A DNA stretch of 51,207 bases from Clostridia bacterium. Its GTDB lineage: Bacteria > Bacillota > Clostridia > Oscillospirales > Butyricicoccaceae. The notes under the pieces were generated by a model. That model saw nothing but the letters and a program-made list of their open reading frames with translations, did no database searches and was not told the DNA's origin. The stretch spans positions 1 through 51,207 of the forward strand of contig JAFSZV010000020.1 in assembly GCA_017455565.1 (NCBI GenBank). The letters are read 5' to 3'. Positions 40,401 through 46,733 of this stretch are shown one piece after another. The translations under genes and the position numbers were made by a program. The stretch's first letter is position 1; each line of letters starts with the position of its first letter.

Positions 40401-40996
40401 TCCAGCTCGGTGATGATGTCGCGGATGCGGACAAGATTCTCCTCGCAGGCGTTCAGCTTGCGTTCGCTCTCTTCCTTGCGATAACGATATTTGGTGATGC
40501 CCGCCGCCTCTTCAAAAATCTCGCGGCGATCGGTGCTTTTCACCGAAAGGATCTCGTCGATCCGCCCCTGACCGATGACGGAATAACCGTCGCGGCCCAA
40601 GCCGGTATCCATGAACATCTCATGGATATCCTTAAGCCGCACGGCCTTGCGGTTGATGTAAAATTCGCTTTCGCCGCTGCGGTAATAGCGGCGGGTCACC
40701 ATGACCTCGCCGTATTCCACGGGAAGGCCGCCGTCTGCGTTGTCCAGCACCAGCGTCACTTGGCAGAAGCCCAGCGGGCTGCGGCGGGAGGTGCCGCCGA
40801 AAATGACATCCTCCATCTTGCCGCCGCGCAGGGTCTTGGTACTCTGTTCGCCCAACACCCAGCGGATGGCATCCACAATGTTGCTCTTACCGCTGCCGTT
40901 GGGGCCGACGATGGCGGTGATGCCCCGACCGAAGGTCATCACCGTTTTGTCCGGAAAGGATTTGAATCCCTGTATTTCAATAGATTTTAAGTACAA
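37427..40996 (-). CDS. smc: Chromosome segregation SMC protein
   Basis: An 1189-residue SMC ATPase that, with ScpA/ScpB, extrudes DNA loops. Walker A is IVGPNGSGKSNIVDAIRWVL near the N terminus. Two long coiled coils flank a hinge (about 510-660, with the glycine-rich GAMTGGSLNKN near 655). The C-terminal signature is LLSGGEKAFVAIALYFA, followed by Walker B PFCVLDEIDAALDD. No frameshift. It is the first gene of the operon running to leuS. In many Firmicutes rnc is directly upstream of smc; here they are separated by 2.3 kb. Confidence 0.97.
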   Translation of the reverse strand: MYLKSIEIQGFKSFPDKTVMTFGRGITAIVGPNGSGKSNIVDAIRWVLGEQSTKTLRGGKMEDVIFGGTSRRSPLGFCQVTLVLDNADGGLPVEYGEVMVTRRYYRSGESEFYINRKAVRLKDIHEMFMDTGLGRDGYSVIGQGRIDEILSVKSTDRREIFEEAAGITKYRYRKEESERKLNACEENLVRIRDIITELEGQVGPLKEQAERAKAFLIYRDELRVLEVNVWLDSLEKLKDNLQKAKTDYQNAERMLSARKAEVEALQERGQELTEEIHLRDAEGEQIREEMREAERRESEVRAQIAVNQTHIRNNEDNIRAKNEEMSQQAGQGESLQAQKRQKEERLAALKQDAQTLERELDAQLDRVRQAAENARDLSGRLEALEAQIRLTQEQAAGCRSRVAALESRAREITERGGAADTELAGAQARMDEEREKARALDRRMEENEDKRASAENMLRGFDLRAQARQKKADELRQEEEKTSRQIEIKSQRLELLQSMEREYEGFAQSVRRVMQAAGRKELKGIRGPVSALIRTEDQYSVAIEIALGAAMQNIVVEDEQSAKQAIYYLKSHDFGRATFLPMTAVKDRRGDRKLSGEGFCGWADELVRFDEQYGRVIRSLLSGTAVVDHIDHAIAMAKQNAYAFRIVTLDGQLINPSGAMTGGSLNKNTGVLSRANEIARLGTELTELTARQEELLQKSKTARQELESVNYEANVARDELRAAQDALLELSAAKSQHTALLDALRQRIEELEEEQDSQSRRIAALEEEKRRLLEQAAGYETEAARLKAEYETMSGGRAAEEARTGELTQKVADLRVRLAETRTERESTEAGIGELEALIASMEGELQTKETVIAAIRARSEELAALIAQQEQVAEQYAAEAGAKKERLNAVNEEKLRLEGARQRSEKELQSKNAELINLERERGRLENKKTQAEMEEDNILQKLWESYELTRVTAQELRQELESIPKANRRIGELRSSIKKLGSVNVDAIEEYAKVSERYEFMNTQRNDLETSKEELLKIIADLTKNMKELFGEQFRAINKTFQETFVEIFGGGSAYLKLEDESDILNCGIEIKVELPGKSMRAISLLSGGEKAFVAIALYFAIIKVRPTPFCVLDEIDAALDDVNVNRYAAYMRSLCERTQFIIITHRRGTMEGADILYGVTMQEQGVTKLLALNINEVEGHIKEKLG

Positions 40997-41039
40997 TGCC
41001 GCACCTCTTTTGCCGAAAAACGGCGTAATATTGCATGAT

Positions 41040-41067
41040 ATTTTATTTTATCAAAAACCCGTGTCAA
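41040..41067 (-). promoter_or_regulatory. Promoter of the smc-ftsY-...-leuS operon
   Basis: On the minus strand TTGACA (41067-41062) and TAAAAT (41045-41040) are 16 bp apart. It lies between the terminator of the XRE regulator and the smc start, so smc is insulated from the genes upstream. Confidence 0.7.
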
Positions 41068-41084
41068 AAACAAGTATTCCCAAC

Positions 41085-41110
41085 GAAAAAACGCCCTCTT
41101 TGAGGGCGTT
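41085..41110 (-). terminator. Terminator of the XRE regulator gene
   Basis: Stem ACGCCCTC / GAGGGCGT with a 3-nt loop followed on the minus strand by TTTTTTC, 15 bp after the regulator's stop codon. Confidence 0.88.
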
Positions 41111-41124
41111 TCGCGGGTTTCATG

Positions 41125-41829
41125 CTATCCAAGCTGCTCCACCGCGAACATGTTCAGTGTGCGGATCAGCTTGATATCCTTTTGCGAAAGCACCAGCTTC
41201 CTCATCAGCTCCTCGTCCTCTTTGAGCTCGCCGGGCGAAAGGATGCACTTGATAGACACCGGCAGCATGGGATAGCGGGAAATGCCCGAAAGCATCCCCA
41301 GTACCTGCCCGCCCCGGTCAAAGGGGTTGGCGGCGCACATGGTCAGCCGCTCAATCCGGTTGCTCTGGCTGGTAAACGAAAAGTTCGTGACGGTGTCGAA
41401 ATACTCCACCGTGCCGAAATACAGGTTGCGGCAGGCCTCCGGCCGGTCAAATGATGGGATGTCGTTGTAAAACGTTGCGGTACGGCCCACGCCGTCGTGC
41501 CCGGTTTCCAGCAGGTTGCGGACGATCCGCTTGACCCGCCCGTCGTAAAAATAAACGCAGATCCGCCGCTGCGGGAAAAAGCCGTCGGGCCGGATCTCCT
41601 GCTCCTCCTCCGTCTGAAGAAAGCTGTCCAGAAGCTGCTGCGGCTTGATTTCCAGCGCCCTGGCAATATCAAACAGGGTCTCCACGTCCACGACAATATC
41701 GCCGGTTTCGTACTTGGAAAGCGTCGCTTTGCTTTTATGGATCTTTTCCGCCAAGGTCATCAACGTGAGTTTTTTCATCTGCCGGTAGAGCCGGATCCTG
41801 CCGCCTACGGCAATGCTGATCTCGTTCAT
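41125..41829 (-). CDS. XRE-family helix-turn-helix regulator
   Basis: A 234-residue protein from ATG 41829, which follows AAGGAGC by 7 nt. Residues about 8-60 are a Cro/C1-type HTH (RIRLYRQMKKLTLMTLAEKI, then SKATLSKYETGDI). The rest (80-234) is a regulatory domain of a kind I do not recognise, with several aromatic-rich strands (ICVYFYDGRVKRIV, CRNLYFGTVEYFD). It stands alone, downstream of an extended -10 promoter and followed by its own terminator. Target genes are not evident. A BrnQ-type transporter relic lies just upstream on the other strand. Confidence 0.85.
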   Translation of the reverse strand: MNEISIAVGGRIRLYRQMKKLTLMTLAEKIHKSKATLSKYETGDIVVDVETLFDIARALEIKPQQLLDSFLQTEEEQEIRPDGFFPQRRICVYFYDGRVKRIVRNLLETGHDGVGRTATFYNDIPSFDRPEACRNLYFGTVEYFDTVTNFSFTSQSNRIERLTMCAANPFDRGGQVLGMLSGISRYPMLPVSIKCILSPGELKEDEELMRKLVLSQKDIKLIRTLNMFAVEQLG

Positions 41830-41898
41830 AAGCAAGCTCCTTGTTTCGCAAAAATAAACTTTTTGTCTGTTTTGCGGGGAAACCCCGCTTCCATTTTC

Positions 41899-41907
41899 AT
41901 TATAGCA
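41899..41907 (-). promoter_or_regulatory. Extended -10 promoter of the XRE regulator
   Basis: On the minus strand TGC-TATAAT (41907-41899) forms an extended -10 box about 70 bp upstream of the start codon. No good -35 box is visible, which suits an extended -10 promoter. Confidence 0.55.
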
Positions 41908-41935
41908 CAGTTCAAATAGTGAATTCTACTCTGAA

Positions 41936-41963
41936 TTGACCGTCAAAACAGATAATCTATTCT
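41936..41963 (+). promoter_or_regulatory. Possible plus-strand promoter upstream of the BrnQ relic
   Basis: TTGACC (41936-41941) and TATTCT (41958-41963) are 16 bp apart on the plus strand, pointing to the transporter relic at 42062. It diverges from the XRE regulator promoter. Tentative. Confidence 0.35.
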
Positions 41964-42061
41964 TGCAAAATTGAGCAAATTTGCTAAACGAACGCAGAGT
42001 TGTTAAACTGCCGCTCATGACAGGCTGCGGGAGGGTTCGCCCCGTAAAGCAAACTCCCAAT

Positions 42062-42160
42062 CTCTTTTCGGCGCGGACCGCAGCAGTTTCCATATTCGCC
42101 GTCTTTTTCGAAGCGGGAAACCTGATCTTTCCACCCGGTCCGGCACACAGGTCGGCGCGG
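42062..42160 (+). pseudogene. Relic of a BrnQ-type branched-chain amino acid transporter N terminus
   Basis: In one plus-strand frame this stretch reads TAAVSIFAVFFEAGNLIFPP. That closely matches the first membrane helix of LIVCS (BrnQ) carriers, whose hallmark is FF-GAGNLIFPP. The usual G before AGN is E here. Only about 30 residues are recognisable; what follows is not transporter-like, and an intact BrnQ has about 430 residues. It is therefore a decayed or deleted gene. The rest of the 415-bp space between the XRE regulator and the ferredoxin holds no other gene I can support. Confidence 0.45.
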
Positions 42161-42210
42161 GCTCCCTCCGTCGTATCCCGCGAGCTCAAATACCTGATCT
42201 TTGTTTACAG

Positions 42211-42242
42211 AAAGGGCCGCCGGAAATCCGGCGGCCCTTTTT
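42211..42242. terminator. Terminator of the ferredoxin gene
   Basis: A 13-bp stem (AAAGGGCCGCCGG / CCGGCGGCCCTTT) with a 4-nt loop. It lies 8 bp past the ferredoxin stop on the minus strand and has T-rich flanks on both sides, so it can work in both directions. Confidence 0.85.
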
Positions 42243-42250
42243 CGTTGTCG

Positions 42251-42436
42251 TTACGCTTCTTCGATGGCGCCCACAGGACATCCGGCCATAGCCTCCTGCG
42301 CCAGGCCCTCCATGGTGGGGTCCGCTTCGGTGTCGATCGCTTTAGCCACGCCCTCGTCGGTCATATGAAAGACCGCGGGGCAGATGCCCTCGCACATGCC
42401 GCAGCCGATGCAATTGCTGTTCACAAAGAATTTCAT
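42251..42436 (-). CDS. One-cluster 4Fe-4S ferredoxin
   Basis: A 61-residue ferredoxin with AGGAGG before its ATG. The cluster ligands are CIGCGMCEGICP (three Cys plus Pro) and the distal Cys in AGCPVGAIEEA. The second cluster of clostridial 2[4Fe-4S] ferredoxins is missing, so it is the monocluster type. It is a soluble electron carrier and acidic overall. It diverges from a Crp/Fnr regulator gene across a 147-bp spacer, which makes joint or redox-linked control plausible. It could in principle feed the Rnf complex, but that is inference only. Confidence 0.9.
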   Translation of the reverse strand: MKFFVNSNCIGCGMCEGICPAVFHMTDEGVAKAIDTEADPTMEGLAQEAMAGCPVGAIEEA

Positions 42437-42511
42437 AGTCGCTACCTCCTATTTTGTCGGTTATTAGGTTGATCTTCTTTTCTCTTGTTATCCGTCGGGT
42501 TTTCTCTTTTC

Positions 42512-42540
42512 TTGACTTTCTGACCATAGTTTACTATAAT
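42512..42540 (+). promoter_or_regulatory. Promoter of the Crp/Fnr regulator
   Basis: TTGACT (42512-42517) and a perfect TATAAT (42535-42540) are 17 bp apart. The predicted start near 42547 shows that an ATG at 42539, inside the -10 box, cannot be the gene's start. Confidence 0.8.
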
Positions 42541-42554
42541 GTCAGATAAAGTAT

Positions 42555-42568
42555 GTTGTTTTAACAAC
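42555..42568 (+). promoter_or_regulatory. Palindromic operator candidate in the Crp/Fnr leader
   Basis: GTTGTTTTAACAAC is a perfect 14-bp palindrome about 8 bp after the predicted transcription start, ending 15 bp before the start codon. Crp/Fnr sites are palindromes of similar size, so binding here would allow autorepression. Confidence 0.5.
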
Positions 42569-42583
42569 GAAATCGGGGTTTTT

Positions 42584-43270
42584 ATGGATTATCAAAATTT
42601 TTTGCGGCTCTCCGTGTTTTCCCGCATCCATCCGGATCACATGCCAGACGTGATCGCCGAACTGGATATCCGCACCGCTCGCTTTCCCAAAAATACCGTT
42701 GTCCTCCGCGCGGGCACCCGTTCCCGCCGCATGGGCATGGTGCTTTCGGGCAGCGTGACCATCCAGCGGCTGGACTATCTGGGCAATCGCTGGCTGCTGG
42801 GGCTGAGCGGGCGGGGTGAGATCTTCGGGGAGACCTACGCCCTGATCTCCCGCGAGCCCATGATGGTGGACGTGGTGGCGAACGAAGACTGCGAGATCCT
42901 CTATCTGGATCTCAGCCGGATCTTTTTTCCCGACCTGATGAAAAAGACTTGGTACGCGCCGCTTTTGCAATCGCTGCTGCATATCACCGCCGAAAAGAAT
43001 TTGGAGCTTTCGCTCCACAGCTTCCACACCTTTCCCAAGACTGTGCGCGGGCGGCTGCTGTCGTATTTCAAGACCCAGACGCTATGCGCGGGGAAAACGG
43101 AGTTTGACATCCCCCTCAACCGCCAGCAGCTTGCCGATTATCTCAATCTGGACCGCAGCGCCTTGTCCAATGAGCTGTGCAAGATGCGCGACGAGGGGCT
43201 GCTGTCCTTTCACAAAAACCACTTCCGCCTGACCCCCGCCGGCGTGGCCGGCCTGCCGGTGGAGGAATAA
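42584..43270 (+). CDS. Crp/Fnr-family transcription regulator
   Basis: A 228-residue protein from ATG 42584. Residues about 20-125 form a cyclic-nucleotide-binding-like barrel (VLRAGTRSRRMGMVLSGSVT, GEIFGETYALI). A dimer helix and a winged HTH follow (LNRQQLADYLNLDRSALSNE, then LCKMRDEGLLSFHKNHFRL). Cys residues of an Fnr-type N-terminal Fe-S cluster are absent, so it is not classical Fnr; a small-molecule or haem/NO-type ligand is possible. It diverges from a ferredoxin gene. A GTTGTTTTAACAAC palindrome in its own leader suggests autoregulation. Confidence 0.88.
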   Translation: MDYQNFLRLSVFSRIHPDHMPDVIAELDIRTARFPKNTVVLRAGTRSRRMGMVLSGSVTIQRLDYLGNRWLLGLSGRGEIFGETYALISREPMMVDVVANEDCEILYLDLSRIFFPDLMKKTWYAPLLQSLLHITAEKNLELSLHSFHTFPKTVRGRLLSYFKTQTLCAGKTEFDIPLNRQQLADYLNLDRSALSNELCKMRDEGLLSFHKNHFRLTPAGVAGLPVEE

Positions 43271-43311
43271 AAGCACCGCCCGCCGTAAACCGGCGGGCGG
43301 GGTGCTTTCCA
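43271..43311. terminator. Convergent terminator between the Crp/Fnr regulator and rnc
   Basis: A long stem AAGCACC-GCCCGCC / GGCGGGC-GGGGTGCTT with an internal mismatch. TTCC follows on the plus strand and TTTTATT on the minus strand. It can stop both transcripts. Confidence 0.75.
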
Positions 43312-43318
43312 AAAAAGA

Positions 43319-43999
43319 TTATACCTGACCCATCAGCTCCAGCGCCGCCTTTGCGGCGGCCTGCTCGGCCAGCTTTTTGCTGTGTCCGCTGCCCTCTGCC
43401 AAGACGTTGCTGTTGATGAGCACCTCCATGACAAAGATCTTGTTGTGGTCGGGACCGCTCTCTTCCTTCAGGCGGTAAGAGAGCACCTCCTCATGGTTTT
43501 TCTGCACGATCTCCTGCAGGGTGGTCTTGTAATCCATCGTGCTATGGCTCCGGACGATGGCAGCCGCCTTCTCCTTGATAAAATCCAAGATAAACCGCTG
43601 AGCCGCTTCCATGCCGCCGTCCAGATAAACGGCCGCCAAAACAGCCTCGGTGGCGTCGGCCAGCACCGATGGACGCTTATCGCCACCGCCTGCCCGCTCG
43701 CCCCGTCCCAGCAGCAGCTTGCCGCCCAGGTCGATCCGGCAGGCAAACTCATAAAGCGACCCCTCGCAGACGATGGCTGCCCGCAGCTTGGTCAATTCGC
43801 CCTCGGGCAGGGCGCGATATTCGGAATACAGATACCGGGCGCAAATCAGTCCCAGAACGCTGTCGCCCAAAAACTCCAGCCGTTCGTTGCTACGGGTGCC
43901 CTTTTCCCGGTTTTCATTGGCATACGAGCTGTGGGTCAGCGCGTTTTTCAGCAGCGCCGGGTCCTGAAAGGTATAATCGCAATGGGGAAAATCCGCCAC
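43319..43999 (-). CDS. rnc: Ribonuclease III
   Basis: A 226-residue double-stranded RNA endonuclease that processes rRNA precursors. The catalytic signature NERLEFLGDSVLGL is at about 38-51, with the second acidic pair in DATEAVLAAVYLDGG. The C-terminal 70 residues are a dsRNA-binding domain (TLQEIVQKNHEEVLSY, and GSGHSKKLAEQAAAKAAL). The start is GTG 43999, after AAAGGAGGG. A terminator at 44031 separates it from acpP, so it may be fed by read-through. Confidence 0.96.
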   Translation of the reverse strand: MADFPHCDYTFQDPALLKNALTHSSYANENREKGTRSNERLEFLGDSVLGLICARYLYSEYRALPEGELTKLRAAIVCEGSLYEFACRIDLGGKLLLGRGERAGGGDKRPSVLADATEAVLAAVYLDGGMEAAQRFILDFIKEKAAAIVRSHSTMDYKTTLQEIVQKNHEEVLSYRLKEESGPDHNKIFVMEVLINSNVLAEGSGHSKKLAEQAAAKAALELMGQV

Positions 44000-44028
44000 G
44001 CGCCTTCCCTCCTTTCAAAATGGAAAAG

Positions 44029-44057
44029 AAGCGGCCCTGCTGCCGGCAGGGCCGCGA
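44029..44057 (-). terminator. Terminator between acpP and rnc
   Basis: A 10-bp stem GCGGCCCTGC / GCAGGGCCGC followed on the minus strand by TTCTTTTCC, 13 bp after the acpP stop. Confidence 0.75.
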
Positions 44058-44068
44058 TTGGTCAATGC

Positions 44069-44299
44069 TTACAGCCGATCGGAAATGTAACCGACCACGT
44101 CGCCCACGGTCTTCAGCGACTCCAGCGCGTTCTCCTCTACCTCGCCGATGTCGAAGGTTTCTTCCACGGCCATCATCAGCTCCATGAGGTCGATGGAATC
44201 CGCGTCCAGATCTTCCACAAAGTTGGTATCCATGGTGATCGCGTCTTCTTCTACGCTGAACTGATCTGCCATCAGCTTCCGCAGTTTTTCAAAGACCAT
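44069..44299 (-). CDS. acpP: Acyl carrier protein
   Basis: A 76-residue acidic helical protein carrying acyl chains on a phosphopantetheine arm in fatty-acid synthesis. The attachment Ser is at about residue 35 in DLDADSIDLMELM; the motif is DSI where most have DSL. It starts after AGGAGGA and has its own promoter that overlaps the plsX stop. It lies next to plsX, the usual pairing for fatty-acid and phospholipid synthesis. Confidence 0.95.
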   Translation of the reverse strand: MVFEKLRKLMADQFSVEEDAITMDTNFVEDLDADSIDLMELMMAVEETFDIGEVEENALESLKTVGDVVGYISDRL

Positions 44300-44351
44300 T
44301 GAATCGTTCCTCCTGATTGAAATGTGTTTGCTTACCCTTGCTTTCGTTGCG

Positions 44352-44380
44352 ATTATAGCAGAGCTGTTTCCGCTTGTAAA
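44352..44380 (-). promoter_or_regulatory. Promoter of acpP, overlapping the plsX 3' end
   Basis: On the minus strand TTTACA (44380-44375) and TATAAT (44357-44352), 17 bp apart, with TGC before the -10 (extended -10). The -10 box overlaps the plsX stop codon. Confidence 0.75.
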
Positions 44381-45417
44381 GCGGTTTTTTCATTTTTTTC
44401 ATCTTTTTCCGGCTCCACCGTCATGAAGGCGATATTTTCCTCCACCTGACGAATAAATCCGCTGTGGGCAAACAAAATGCACTGCTCCACGGCATTGCAG
44501 ACAGCCGTGGCGTCAGAGGAACCGTGGGCCTTGAAAATGGGTTTGGAAATACCCATCAGCGGCGCGCCGCCCACGGACTTATAATCCATCCGCTCCTTGA
44601 GCGCCGTCAGCCCGGGCTTGAGGATCAGCGCCGCCAGCTTGGAAAGTATGCCCGACATCAGGATATTCTTGATCTCCTTCATCAAAAAGCCCGCCGTTCC
44701 CTCGATGCCCTTGAGCAGCACGTTTCCGGTAAAGCCGTCGCACACCAGCACGTCGGCCTCGCCCGCCAGCACGTCGCGGCCCTCAAGATTGCCGACAAAG
44801 CAGATCCGGCCCTCGTCGGCAGCCTTTTTGAGCAAAACATAAGTCTCCTTGTGCAGGGAATCGCCCTTACCCTCCTCGGTGCCGTTGTTCACCAGCGCCA
44901 CCCGGGGCCGCTCGATGCCCTGCTGGGTCTTCATGAAGAAATAGCCCATATAGGCAAACTGCAACAAATATTCCGGCGTACATTCGGCGTTGGCACCGCA
45001 GTCCATCAAAAGCGCCTTTTTCCCCGTTTTCTGCGGCAGAAGGGCGCCCAGCGCCGCCCGCCGGATGCCCTTGATCCGTCTGGTAACCAACGTGGCGCCA
45101 GTCAAAAGCGCGCCGGTGGAGCCAGCGGAGATCAGCGCGTCTGCCTCGCCGTCGGCCACCATCCGCAGGCCCACGCTCATGCTGGAGTCCTTTTTCTGAC
45201 GCACGGCGATAGAAGGTTTATCCTCCATGGTGATGACCTCGGTGGTGGGGACCACGGTGATATGCTCCGCCTCCCGCCCCCGCAAAATTTCCTCGATCTG
45301 GTCCTTGTCGCCCGTCAGGACGATGTCGCAGCCATAGCGCTGCGCCGCCAGAACGGCCCCCTCGACGGTGGCCTGCGGGGCGTTGTCGCCGCCCATGGCG
45401 TCGATGACAATCTTCAT
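44353..45417 (-). CDS. plsX: Phosphate acyltransferase PlsX
   Basis: A 354-residue enzyme that turns acyl-ACP into acyl-phosphate for phosphatidic acid synthesis. It starts with IVIDAMGGDNAPQATVEG and has the family segments MSVGLRMVADGEADALISAG, DCGANAE and VCDGFTGNVLLK. A lysine/glutamate-rich tail (EPEKDEKNEKTALQ) is an unusual extension. Its ATG overlaps the trmFO stop by 4 bp. Confidence 0.96.
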   Translation of the reverse strand: MKIVIDAMGGDNAPQATVEGAVLAAQRYGCDIVLTGDKDQIEEILRGREAEHITVVPTTEVITMEDKPSIAVRQKKDSSMSVGLRMVADGEADALISAGSTGALLTGATLVTRRIKGIRRAALGALLPQKTGKKALLMDCGANAECTPEYLLQFAYMGYFFMKTQQGIERPRVALVNNGTEEGKGDSLHKETYVLLKKAADEGRICFVGNLEGRDVLAGEADVLVCDGFTGNVLLKGIEGTAGFLMKEIKNILMSGILSKLAALILKPGLTALKERMDYKSVGGAPLMGISKPIFKAHGSSDATAVCNAVEQCILFAHSGFIRQVEENIAFMTVEPEKDEKNEKTALQAETALL

Positions 45418-46733
45418 TCGATCCCCTCCCTGATCTCATCCCGCAGCCCATCCAGCAACGCAAGCGACCGCTGGGCGACGGCGGTATAGCGTTCCCGCTT
45501 GCCCCGGACGCGGGCGTCAAGCGGCTTGATGATGCCAAAATTGATGTTCATGGGGTCAAAGCGGCTCTCGGGCTCCCGGCTGACGTGGCGCATCAGCGCC
45601 CCCAGCGCCGTTTCCGCCGGGAAATCCACAAGGCCCAGCCCCTTGATCTGGCGGGCCAGATTAAGTCCGCAGCACAGGCCGGAGGCCGTGCTTTCGATAT
45701 ATCCCTCCACGCCGGTGATCTGTCCGGCAAAATAAAGCTCCTCTCTGCCGATCACCCGGTAAAAGCCGTCCAGCCGGCCGGGCGAGCGGAGGAAGCTGTT
45801 GCGGTGCATGGTGCCGTAACGGTAATATTCCGCTTTTTTGAGCGCGGGGATCATGCCAAAAACCCGCTTTTGCTCAGCATACATCAGATGGGTCTGGAAG
45901 CCCACGATGTTAAACGCGGTCTTTTCCGCGTTGTCGGCCCGAAGCTGCACCACAGCATAGGGTCGCTCGCCGGTGCGGGGATCCCGCAACCCCACCGGCT
46001 TCATGGGGCCGAAGCGGAGAGTGTCCTCTCCCCGCCGGGCCATGACCTCCACCGGCATACACCCCTCGAACACCGCCTTGTCCTCAAAGCCGTGGACGGG
46101 GGCTTCCTTCGCCGTGCGGAGCTGCTCCACAAAGGCAAGATATTCTTCCTTGTTCATGGGGCAGTTAATGTAATCCGCCGTTCCCTTGTCATAACGGGAG
46201 GCGAAATAGGCCTTGTCCATGTCAATGCTGTCAAAGCTGACGATGGGGGCCGCCGCGTCGTAAAAATGGAGCGGCTCGCCGCCGAACAGGGTGTTGATAG
46301 CTTCGGCTAGCGGGCCGTCGGTGAGCGGGCCGGTGGCAATGATGCAATATCCCGCCGGGATCTCGTCCACCCGCCCCGGCTTTACGGCGATACGGGGATG
46401 GGATCGGATCTTTTCTGTTACATAGGCGGAAAACGCCTCCCGGTCCACCGCCAGCGCGCCGCCCGCCGGAACGGCGGTGGCGTCGGCGGCCTCCATGATC
46501 AGGCTGCCGCAGCGGCGCAGTTCCTCCTTGAGCAGGCCGGGCGCCGTGGACAGCGCCGCGCCCCGCAGGGAATTGGAGCACACCAGCTCGGCAAAATCCG
46601 CCGAATGATGGGCCGGGGTCTGCTGCGCGGGCTTCATCTCGCAAAGCGTCACCTCGACGCCGCGCAGGGCAAGCTGCCAGGCCGCCTCGGAGCCTGCCAG
46701 CCCCGCGCCCACCACGGTGACGGGGCCGGTCAT
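45414..46733 (-). CDS. trmFO: tRNA U54 methyltransferase, folate/FAD dependent
   Basis: A 439-residue flavoenzyme that makes ribothymidine (T54) in tRNA with methylene-tetrahydrofolate. The N-terminal FAD-binding motif is VVGAGLAGSEAAWQLA. The family stretches VCSNSLRGAA and YINCPMNKEEYLAF are present. It overlaps topA by 4 bp at its start and plsX by 4 bp at its end; topA-trmFO is a conserved Firmicutes pair. Confidence 0.96.
   Translation of the reverse strand: MTGPVTVVGAGLAGSEAAWQLALRGVEVTLCEMKPAQQTPAHHSADFAELVCSNSLRGAALSTAPGLLKEELRRCGSLIMEAADATAVPAGGALAVDREAFSAYVTEKIRSHPRIAVKPGRVDEIPAGYCIIATGPLTDGPLAEAINTLFGGEPLHFYDAAAPIVSFDSIDMDKAYFASRYDKGTADYINCPMNKEEYLAFVEQLRTAKEAPVHGFEDKAVFEGCMPVEVMARRGEDTLRFGPMKPVGLRDPRTGERPYAVVQLRADNAEKTAFNIVGFQTHLMYAEQKRVFGMIPALKKAEYYRYGTMHRNSFLRSPGRLDGFYRVIGREELYFAGQITGVEGYIESTASGLCCGLNLARQIKGLGLVDFPAETALGALMRHVSREPESRFDPMNINFGIIKPLDARVRGKRERYTAVAQRSLALLDGLRDEIREGIE

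Noticed and set aside
42539..42583. Upstream ATG for the Crp/Fnr gene
   Set aside because: The ATG overlaps the -10 box TATAAT, so it cannot be in the transcript made from that promoter. The next ATG at 42584 is used.
44069..44299. ACP with DSI in place of DSL as a specialised (secondary-metabolism) carrier
   Set aside because: Its length, context next to plsX and rnc, and single-copy appearance fit the ordinary fatty-acid ACP; DSI variants occur.
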